A stretch of DNA of 5,194 bases from JBECKQ01 sp040235375 (GTDB lineage Bacteria; Planctomycetota; Phycisphaerae; UBA1845): contig JBECKQ010000219.1 of assembly GCA_040235375.1 (NCBI GenBank), positions 1-5,194 on the forward strand, written 5' to 3'. Within the stretch, counting starts at the first letter, position 1. Each line of letters starts with the position of its first letter. Of this stretch, positions 1-5,194 are shown piece by piece. Made by a program: the position numbers and the translations under genes. The notes under the pieces were generated by a model. The model had not been told where the DNA came from, did no database searches, and saw only the letters and a list, made by a program, of their open reading frames with translations.

Positions 1-1732
1 TCGCTCCTGCACCGCATCGGCCGACGGCAACGATCGGCGCGTGCCCGGTACCGCACCGCTGAGTCGGGTGCTCGACGAGCACTTCCGCCCCCGGCGCCGG
101 ACCGCTTGTGGGTGCGAACCAGTAAATGCCGGGCAACGAGTCGAATATCTCGCGGCTCGTCGAGCGAACCTTGTCGAACCGCACCACGCGCGAAGCGGCC
201 CCTTCGGGCGTGAGTTTCGGATGAAACACAGCCGTAATCGTCTGGCGAGTATGATCCGTGTTGTCATCAAATCGCACAGGCAACAGCCGCTCGAGCGTCG
301 TGCCGCGAAACGACGCCGGCGCGCTGTGCTGGCCGGCGATCAGCCCAAACCCTCCACCACGCCGGCTGACGAAGTCAACGAGCATGTCGGCCTGAGCGCC
401 GGTCAACCAGAGGCCGTGGGGATCGACATCGCCAAACAGCACTACATCGAAGCGGTCCAGCTCTTCCGGCGTTTCCGGGAAGCGGCGAATCGGGTCGGTG
501 CCTTCCTGCGCGAACCCGAGGTCCGCGTCCAGGAGCAGGCAGCTCAGCCGGATGCTCGGCTCGCGCAGCAGCGCGTTCTTGATATAGCGGTACTCGTAGC
601 GCGGGCGGTCCTCGACGTACAGCACGCGAATGGTGTCGCCGCGGACTTCCATATCCGTGGCACTGGTGTTGTTCGCTGGATCGCCATCCAGTTGGTCGGC
701 GGTGATCGAGAGGCGCACGCGATGGCGACCGACCGGCAACGGTCCGGCAGTCAACTCGACGGGAACGTACAGGGTCTGCGGATCAAGCGAGATCGTCTTC
801 GCCGCCAGAGGCGCATCATCCGAATCGGCGCGCAGCTCGACGCTTGCTTCGCCCGGCGCGTCGACCCCGCTCGCGGATACGGCGGCGCGGACGGTGAACA
901 GGTCGTCGGCGAATACGTTCTCGTCCACGGTTAGCGGACCGATGGCCAGGTCGCAGCGCGATTCGGGCGAGCCGACGGGGACAGTGTAGATCTTCACTTG
1001 CCGGTCGCGGGCGGCTTCGATCACGCCAGCCAGTCCGGACGCATCTACTGCGCGCCCATCGCTGACGACGACAATGGCCGCCAGCCGGGATTCCTCCGAG
1101 AGTGTACTTGCGAGAGCAGAAAGCAGGTGCGTCTCTGGCGCTATGGCCTGCCAGGCTCCCATTGCTTCTTTCGCACCGGAGGCGTGAGCGCCCGCGTGGA
1201 TCGTTCCCAGCGGTTCGGAAGTCGTGCCGAAGCTGGCGAGCGAGACATCGTTGTTGGCACTCAGAGCCTGCAACGGGGCCGCGCCGTCGTGCAGCAACGC
1301 GCGGCGGGCGAGATCGATTCTGCTCTGACTGCTGAGGTCGCCGTTCATTCCGAGGCCTGCGGCGGTGCGCATCCGCTCGCCGAGCTGCGCGTCGCTGTAG
1401 GGCTCGCGCGTCTGCATCGACGCGGAACCGTCGAGCAGAATCTGAACGCTGGCCGGTTCCACACGATCGCGCTGAAAGACCAGCATCGGCTGGCAGGCGA
1501 TGGCGAGCAGCACGGCAAAGAGGCAGGCCCGCATCACGGCGAGCACGATGCGGCGACCGGCGATCGGCCGGTGTCGCAGATAAAGCCAGGTGAGCAGAAT
1601 GGCGAGCGCGGCGACCAGCGTGAGCGCAAGCCAGCGTGCGATGGGCGCGCGCCACTGGAGCTCGAGCGCCTGGGTCGCTCCAGGTCGCACGCCATCGAGA
1701 TCACACAGCCATTGAAGTGCGCGAGCGATCAT
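1..1732 (-). CDS. Second large VWA membrane protein with glutamine-amidotransferase-like domain (C-terminus outside window)
   Basis: 577 codons are visible from ATG 1732 and remain open to base 1. Two membrane helices lie at about 34-52 and 62-80, separated by a short basic loop (RHRPIAGRR); TM2 is followed by CQPML. The VWA domain starts at about 96 with ILLDGSASM (D101, S103, S105), ETHLLSAL (T201) and IVVVSDGR (D225), a complete MIDAS set. Between strand 1 and SRIDLARRALL (from 137) is an insert of about 27 residues. Residues 260-365 look Ig-like, with VDENVFADD and the DGDPANNT motif (349-356). Then come IRVLYVEDRPRYEYRYIKN (368-386), LLLDADLGFAQEGTDPIRRF, VVLFGDVD (430-437) and VSRRGGGFGLIAGQ (455-468): a ThuA/glutamine-amidotransferase-like fold lacking a GxCxG nucleophile. 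The last visible part, HAPIVAVGRCGAGA, is where such proteins normally continue toward a 'tWRWR'-like stretch, so the C-terminus is missing because of the window edge. The start lies 4 nt after the upstream TGA; an in-frame GTG sits immediately before the ATG. The shifted frame at 816-1655 is Arg-rich and not real. Function unknown. Confidence 0.9.
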   Translation of the reverse strand, partial: MIARALQWLCDLDGVRPGATQALELQWRAPIARWLALTLVAALAILLTWLYLRHRPIAGRRIVLAVMRACLFAVLLAIACQPMLVFQRDRVEPASVQILLDGSASMQTREPYSDAQLGERMRTAAGLGMNGDLSSQSRIDLARRALLHDGAAPLQALSANNDVSLASFGTTSEPLGTIHAGAHASGAKEAMGAWQAIAPETHLLSALASTLSEESRLAAIVVVSDGRAVDASGLAGVIEAARDRQVKIYTVPVGSPESRCDLAIGPLTVDENVFADDLFTVRAAVSASGVDAPGEASVELRADSDDAPLAAKTISLDPQTLYVPVELTAGPLPVGRHRVRLSITADQLDGDPANNTSATDMEVRGDTIRVLYVEDRPRYEYRYIKNALLREPSIRLSCLLLDADLGFAQEGTDPIRRFPETPEELDRFDVVLFGDVDPHGLWLTGAQADMLVDFVSRRGGGFGLIAGQHSAPASFRGTTLERLLPVRFDDNTDHTRQTITAVFHPKLTPEGAASRVVRFDKVRSTSREIFDSLPGIYWFAPTSGPAPGAEVLVEHPTQRCGTGHAPIVAVGRCGAGA

Positions 1733-1736
1733 CACG

Positions 1737-1741
1737 TCACC
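1737..1741 (-). promoter_or_regulatory. Weak SD-like GGTGA overlapping the stop of the upstream gene
   Basis: On the minus strand GGTGA contains the TGA stop of the BatA-type gene and is followed by CGTG and the ATG at 1732. It is a poor ribosome site on its own. With a 4-nt intergenic gap, translation of the second VWA protein more likely depends on ribosomes terminating at this stop and re-initiating at GTG 1735 or ATG 1732. Confidence 0.35.
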
Positions 1742-3917
1742 GGCCGGCGCTGAAGCGCATGGCCATCCAGGTCTCCAACATCACCAGGGCGATCCCGCCC
1801 CAGACCAAAGCCAAGGCGAATTCCGAAGCGCGGGCTCTCGCGTGAACGGGTGTCGTCGCCGTTGCGGCCGCGTACGCAAACCGATCTCCGAGACTCGTGC
1901 GAAGCGCCTGTTCATCGATCGACCGAAGGTCCGACTCGGCCGGATCGACGTTTACCGAGAACCACCGTTCGTTTCCGGCGGGGCCCAATCGGTAGAGGCC
2001 GGCGCCGGGAAGGTCGTCGGCAATAAGGGTAAAGCCATCGGCCGTCGCCGCGCGGCGCGCCGCCACCGCCTGCCCCGCCGGGCCGACAACAACCACGGGC
2101 TGCGAGATTTCCTCCGCGGTCAGTCGCCGGGCGAACGACTGGCCAACGAGCACGTTGCGCGTACGGTCGCCGGCGTCGGCAAGGTGGCCGGCCAGCGTCT
2201 GGACGAGGGAGACGAAATCGCCCTTGGCGGGCAGATTGCTCCACGACATGTCGACCGGGATGGTAAGCAGTGCCACGAGGCCCTGACCGTGCTCGCCGAC
2301 GACAAGCAGAGGCGCGCCGTTTTCGAGCGACAGCACGACCTGCGCCGAATCGTCAGGTTCGGCCTGCACGTACCTGTGCACGAGCGTATGAAACAGGCTG
2401 CTGCCCGGCATGTCGGCCAGCGCCGCGACCAGCGGATTCGGCGATCTGGGAACGGCAATCCGGAAATCCGCGATTTCCGGGCCGGCCGCGTCGCGAATGT
2501 CGCCGAGTTCCGCGGGCAGCACGCCTTGCCCATCCCGGTAACCGCACGAGTTGAACGACGCGACGTCCGTCCGGTCGCCGGCAATCACCAGCAGGCCGCC
2601 GCCTTCCTGCACGTAGCGGGCAAGCCGATCCCACATCGCCGGATCGAGTTTCGCGATGTTGCAGAGTACGAGCAGTCGCTGATCGTCCAGCGGCTCGTGG
2701 CCCAGTGTGGCACTCGGTATGCATTTCGGCGCCAGCAGCGTGTGTGCCGCTGAAGAGCGCGGCGCCATGGCATTCATCAGATACTGCGATCCGGCAAACG
2801 AGCCGGCCGCGTGGACGCGATCGTCCACGACCAGGACCGGCACCGACTCGGGCAGTTGCAGCGCGACGTACCGCCGGTTGTCCGCCTTGATCGCATCGTC
2901 TCCATCGGTCGCCAGCCGCGCTTCGAGGTTCAACCACGCCCGCGGACCGGCAGCGACGGAGAACGACACACGTCGTGACTCGTGCGGGGCAAGCGCCGGG
3001 ACGGTCACGCGGCGCATGACCTCACCGTCGCTGATGATCTCGAGGCTGGCGTCCGCGATCGCGTGCGCGCCGTCGTTGACGAGCTCGGCGCTGAGACGCA
3101 GCGGAGTATCCGGCCCGAGTCGGCCGAACGCCCCGACCGGCGCCAAATCGGCGAGCCTGACGTTGCCGGCGTCCTTCGTGCCGACCCGGCGAATCGTGAG
3201 CGCTGCTTCGTCGCTCAGCTTCTTGAGCCCGGCGGCGACTGCCGGCGGTAACGCAGCCGTACCACCCGCCCCCCACGCCGGACCGGCCAGATCACTGACG
3301 ATATACACCGCAGCGTTGCCCGGCGCGGCATCGTCGTCGGCCAGGAGCCCGCGACAGAGGTTGATGGCACCGGAAACGTCGGTCGACGATTCGCTCGCGC
3401 GAACTTGCGCGATTTCGGTGCGGACGCGCCGCCGATCGAACGATGAGCTGCACACGACCTTGGCCGGTGCGGCGGCGGTTATGAAGCTCACTTCGTCGCG
3501 TTTCGAGAAGCCGTCGAGCATCGCGACGGCCGCGTTTCGCGCCGCTTCGAAGCGAACCCCTTGGCCGTCATCCGCCTGCATGGACAGCGAATTGTCCAGG
3601 ATGATCACGCGATGGACGGGCGAAGAACCGAGCAGGGGCCGCCCGTCGCTGCTGACGTACGGCCGGGCGATGGCGAGCACGATGCACACGATGGCCGCGG
3701 TGCGCGCGGCGATCAGCAGAAACTGCTCGATCCGCCCGCGCCGCCGGCTGCGCCGGCTGGCTGCCAGCAGAAAGTCCATCGCCGCCCAGGGTACGCGCCG
3801 GTACCTTCGCCGGCTCAGCAGGTGAATCACCAGCGGAATCGGCGCGACGGCCAGCGCCGCGAAGGCGATGCCCGGGTGAACAAACGAGAGCTGCGCAAGC
3901 GCCGCGTGAAACATCAT
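1737..3917 (-). CDS. BatA-type membrane protein: two N-terminal TM helices, VWA domain, glutamine-amidotransferase-like region, C-terminal TM
   Basis: 726 residues from ATG 3917 (725 from the second ATG at 3914). Residues 14-34 form TM1. A strongly basic loop with RRRYRRVPW and SRRSRRRGR follows (36-62), then TM2 at 65-84 ending in ARP; this is the BatA N-terminal domain (PF07584 type). The VWA domain begins near 102, with DNSLSM (D108, S110, S112), STDV (T179) and IVSDL (D209), so the MIDAS looks complete. An Ig-like/CARDB-type region (about 255-355) ends in the DAIKADNRRY motif. Next come VPVLVVDD (359-366) and YVQEGGGLLVIAGDR (435-449), a class I glutamine-amidotransferase-like fold without the GxCxG nucleophile. 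The segment around 546-582 (VALLTIPVDMSWSNLP...) is also typical of this family. TM3 lies at about 700-717 and leads into the short basic C-terminus. The positive-inside rule puts the VWA domain in the periplasm. It overlaps the DUF58 gene by 4 nt, implying translational coupling. Function unknown; BatA/Bat proteins are the closest named relatives. Confidence 0.92.
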   Translation of the reverse strand: MMFHAALAQLSFVHPGIAFAALAVAPIPLVIHLLSRRRYRRVPWAAMDFLLAASRRSRRRGRIEQFLLIAARTAAIVCIVLAIARPYVSSDGRPLLGSSPVHRVIILDNSLSMQADDGQGVRFEAARNAAVAMLDGFSKRDEVSFITAAAPAKVVCSSSFDRRRVRTEIAQVRASESSTDVSGAINLCRGLLADDDAAPGNAAVYIVSDLAGPAWGAGGTAALPPAVAAGLKKLSDEAALTIRRVGTKDAGNVRLADLAPVGAFGRLGPDTPLRLSAELVNDGAHAIADASLEIISDGEVMRRVTVPALAPHESRRVSFSVAAGPRAWLNLEARLATDGDDAIKADNRRYVALQLPESVPVLVVDDRVHAAGSFAGSQYLMNAMAPRSSAAHTLLAPKCIPSATLGHEPLDDQRLLVLCNIAKLDPAMWDRLARYVQEGGGLLVIAGDRTDVASFNSCGYRDGQGVLPAELGDIRDAAGPEIADFRIAVPRSPNPLVAALADMPGSSLFHTLVHRYVQAEPDDSAQVVLSLENGAPLLVVGEHGQGLVALLTIPVDMSWSNLPAKGDFVSLVQTLAGHLADAGDRTRNVLVGQSFARRLTAEEISQPVVVVGPAGQAVAARRAATADGFTLIADDLPGAGLYRLGPAGNERWFSVNVDPAESDLRSIDEQALRTSLGDRFAYAAATATTPVHARARASEFALALVWGGIALVMLETWMAMRFSAGR

Positions 3918-4855
3918 GCAGCTCCCGTGGTTCTTGGACCGTGGCGACGAATGCTGGCGGCGCGCGTCGCGAGGTACGCGCTGATGGCCGCGTCAAGCGG
4001 CTCCGACGTGTCGAAGCGGGCGAAGTCGGCGGTCATCTTGCGGCACTCGGTGCGCACGCGGTCGGTGAATCGCTCCACCTCCTCGAGGTAGCGATCGCGA
4101 AGCCCGCGTGCGTCGGCAAACAACGCGCCCGATGCTTCGAGGCCTTCGAATCGCGTGGGACCGCGAAACGGAAAGGCGATCTCCGCGTGATCCATGACCT
4201 GAAAGACGACAATGTCGTGGCGGCGGTACTTCAGGTGCTTCAGACCCCGAATCAGCCCGTCGAGGTCGGTAAACAGGTCGCTCACGAGCACGACGAGCGA
4301 CCGCCGCTCGAGCCTTTCGGCCAGATCGCTCAGCGTGGCGGGCACGTCCGTCCTGGCCGCTCCGGTGTGCGCTGACAACTCGTGCACGAGCGTCCGCCAG
4401 TGGCCAGCGGAATTGGAGGGGCGGATGTATCGAACGATCCGATCGGCGAAGACGGCCACGCCCACGGCGTCGCGCTGCTGAAGGGCGAGGTACGCCAGCG
4501 ATGCGGCCAGGGCCGTGCCGTACTCATGCTTCGTCAACCCGTCGGCTTCCGACCCGTAGCTCATGGACGCGCTGCCATCGACGGCGAGCACGAGATTCAG
4601 ATTCGTCTCCTGCTCGTATTCCTTGATGTAGTACTTGTTCGTGCGGCCGAAAACCTTCCAGTCGATGTGGCGGATGTCGTCACCCTGCGTGTAAGCCCGG
4701 TGATCGGCAAACTCGACGCTCAGGCCGCGGAACGGGCTGCGGTGCGTGCCCGAGAAATAGCCCTCGACGATTGTACGGGCGCGGAGATCGAGCGCCCCCA
4801 GGCGGGCCAGTACGTGCGGGTCGAGGTACTTGCGATAGTCGAGTTCCGCGGACAA
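3914..4855 (-). CDS. DUF58 domain protein with VWA-like fold, probable MoxR partner
   Basis: The protein has 313 residues if it starts at TTG 4855. The order of motifs is typical of DUF58: GTHRSPFRG (about 36-44), FADHRAYTQGDD (49-60), the hallmark IRHIDWKVFGRT (61-72), then KEYEQETN (78-85). It leads into a VWA-like fold with DGSASM (D93, S95, S97), RTDV (T169) and LVSDL (D193), so every MIDAS metal-site position appears intact. No membrane segment is visible; it is the short soluble form, of usual length, and should be cytoplasmic like MoxR. Start choice: the same frame opens as far as 5053, but that stretch overlaps the MoxR coding region in another frame and reads as low-complexity Arg/Ser/Pro. 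TTG 4855 has a good ribosome site and places the DUF58 homology about 9 residues in. The only other near candidate is CTG at 4870. The TGA stop overlaps the next gene's ATG (ATGA). The molecular role of DUF58 is unknown; partnership with MoxR is inferred from gene order. Confidence 0.93.
   Translation of the reverse strand: MSAELDYRKYLDPHVLARLGALDLRARTIVEGYFSGTHRSPFRGLSVEFADHRAYTQGDDIRHIDWKVFGRTNKYYIKEYEQETNLNLVLAVDGSASMSYGSEADGLTKHEYGTALAASLAYLALQQRDAVGVAVFADRIVRYIRPSNSAGHWRTLVHELSAHTGAARTDVPATLSDLAERLERRSLVVLVSDLFTDLDGLIRGLKHLKYRRHDIVVFQVMDHAEIAFPFRGPTRFEGLEASGALFADARGLRDRYLEEVERFTDRVRTECRKMTADFARFDTSEPLDAAISAYLATRAASIRRHGPRTTGAA
3922..3926 (-). promoter_or_regulatory. Ribosome binding site of the BatA-type gene
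   Basis: GGGAG on the minus strand lies inside the last codons of the DUF58 gene. It is 4 nt before the first ATG (3917) and 7 nt before the second, in-frame ATG (3914). The 7-nt spacing is more usual, so the second ATG may be the true start; the difference is a single methionine. Confidence 0.5.
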
Positions 4856-4859
4856 TTGT

Positions 4860-4868
4860 TCACCTCTC
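4860..4868 (-). promoter_or_regulatory. Ribosome binding site of the DUF58 gene, supports TTG start
   Basis: Reading the minus strand, GAGAGGTGA is followed by ACAA and then TTG (4855-4853). GAGGTGA is a strong complement of the 16S 3' end, although the 4-nt spacer is short if counted from its last base. No ATG or GTG lies in frame anywhere near the start of the DUF58 homology, so this site is the main argument for the TTG start. Confidence 0.68.
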
Positions 4869-4907
4869 AGCCCGGCGAGGTGGGGCCGGCCGTTCGGTTG
4901 CGGCGGC

Positions 4908-5194
4908 TCAGGAAGAGGCCGTTCGGCGGGACGGCGGCTTGGTGAAGACCCGTCTGGCCATAGATGGCTCCACGGCGTTCGTATCGTTGGGGGGCATCGT
5001 CTCGAGGAGCTTGTCGATGACGTTGTCCGCGCGGACGCCGTCCGCCTCGGCATTGAAGTTGGTGATAAGGCGGTGTCGAAGCACGGGATGCGCCACGGCG
5101 CGAATGTCGTCGCTGGAGACGTAGAACCGGCCTTGCAGAATCGCCCTCGCCTTGCCCGCCATCACCAGGCACTGCGAGGCCCGGGGGCCCGCCC
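4908..5194 (-). CDS. MoxR-family AAA+ ATPase, C-terminal fragment (5' part outside window)
   Basis: Only the last 94 codons are present; the frame is open through the high-coordinate edge and ends at a TGA at 4910-4908. The translation begins AGPRASQCLVMAGKARAI and contains GRFYVSSDDIRAVAHPVLRH and a following NFNAEADGV segment. This is the helical lid (AAA_lid_2 type) of MoxR ATPases: the GxGPRAS motif carries the sensor-2 arginine, and the 'gRxYVsxxDIrAvAxPVLRHR' block is a family signature. Walker A, Walker B and sensor 1 lie beyond the window and cannot be checked. After the lid comes a tail of about 25 residues rich in Arg, Ser and Pro, with no recognised motif. MoxR proteins are cytoplasmic, oligomeric, chaperone-like ATPases that work with VWA proteins, and such proteins follow directly here. 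A GTG at 5165 could be mistaken for a start, but the lid homology continues upstream of it, so it is internal. Confidence 0.93.
   Translation of the reverse strand, partial: AGPRASQCLVMAGKARAILQGRFYVSSDDIRAVAHPVLRHRLITNFNAEADGVRADNVIDKLLETMPPNDTNAVEPSMARRVFTKPPSRRTASS

Noticed and set aside
41..934. Plus-strand open frame of 297 codons
   Set aside because: It lies exactly in antisense codon register to the VWA gene at 1-1732, is rich in Arg, Ala and Gln, has no recognisable motif, and arises from the high-GC codon bias of the real gene.
816..1655. Minus-strand open frame of 279 codons
   Set aside because: Shifted frame within the VWA gene; extremely Arg-rich, whereas the frame from 1732 gives membrane helices, a complete MIDAS and family motifs.
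1842..2753. Plus-strand open frame of 303 codons
   Set aside because: Antisense shadow in codon register with the BatA-type gene; Arg-rich, without hydrophobic core or motif.
2707..3825. Plus-strand open frame of 372 codons, the longest one opposite the BatA-type gene
   Set aside because: The translation is Ser/Ala/Arg/Thr-rich low-complexity sequence with no domain, signal or ribosome site. The opposite strand encodes a well-supported 726-residue protein across the whole stretch.
4884..4891. GGCCGGCC palindrome in the MoxR-DUF58 gap as a possible hairpin or operator
   Set aside because: It is only 8 bp, has no loop or U-run, and such palindromes are expected by chance in GC-rich DNA. It does not support a terminator or operator call.
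4856..4907. Possible internal promoter in the 52-nt MoxR-DUF58 gap
   Set aside because: The gap is GC-rich and shows no -35/-10-like pair; only the ribosome site is supported.
4856..5053. 66-residue N-terminal extension of the DUF58 protein
   Set aside because: It is read out of frame through the MoxR C-terminus, is Arg/Ser/Pro-rich and lacks DUF58 homology; the TTG start with a ribosome site explains the gene better.

Overview
The window is a single GC-rich, tightly packed minus-strand gene cluster with no room for anything else. Read in the direction of transcription (high to low coordinates) it holds four genes: the C-terminal end of a MoxR-family AAA+ ATPase (5194-4908, entering from beyond the window), a complete DUF58 protein with a VWA-like fold (4855-3914), a complete BatA-type membrane protein with a VWA domain (3917-1737), and a second, differently diverged VWA membrane protein (1732-1) that runs off the low-coordinate edge. 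The junctions are 52 nt, a 4-nt overlap and 4 nt, so the genes are almost certainly co-transcribed. No promoter, terminator, RNA gene, repeat array, CRISPR or mobile element is visible.

Gene content and order match the MoxR / DUF58 / BatA-like / VWA cluster that is widespread in bacteria and very common in Planctomycetota and relatives. The MoxR tail and the pairing of two large 'two-TM + VWA + glutamine-amidotransferase-like' proteins are what I would expect from a planctomycete. That assignment is inferred from remembered family resemblance, not from a search, so I hold it with moderate confidence. Nothing in the base composition or layout suggests horizontal transfer.

Likely joint function: MoxR ATPases act as chaperone-like remodelers that work with VWA (MIDAS, metal-binding) partner proteins, as in RavA-ViaA, NorQ-NorD and CbbQ-CbbO. 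Here one MoxR is followed by three VWA proteins, all with an intact DxSxS metal-site motif. The DUF58 protein has no membrane segment and should share the cytoplasm with MoxR. The other two have a positively charged loop between two N-terminal membrane helices, which places their VWA domains outside the inner membrane. The substrate of the system is unknown. Bat genes were first linked to aerotolerance and later to envelope stress, but no specific role can be read from this sequence.

The gene at 1-1732 is easy to miss because its frame has no stop within the window and competing antisense and shifted frames are long. The plus-strand open frames, some close to 300-370 codons, are shadows created by the high-GC coding of the minus strand. 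I see no evidence of a wholly new system. The cluster is a recognisable but functionally poorly understood one.
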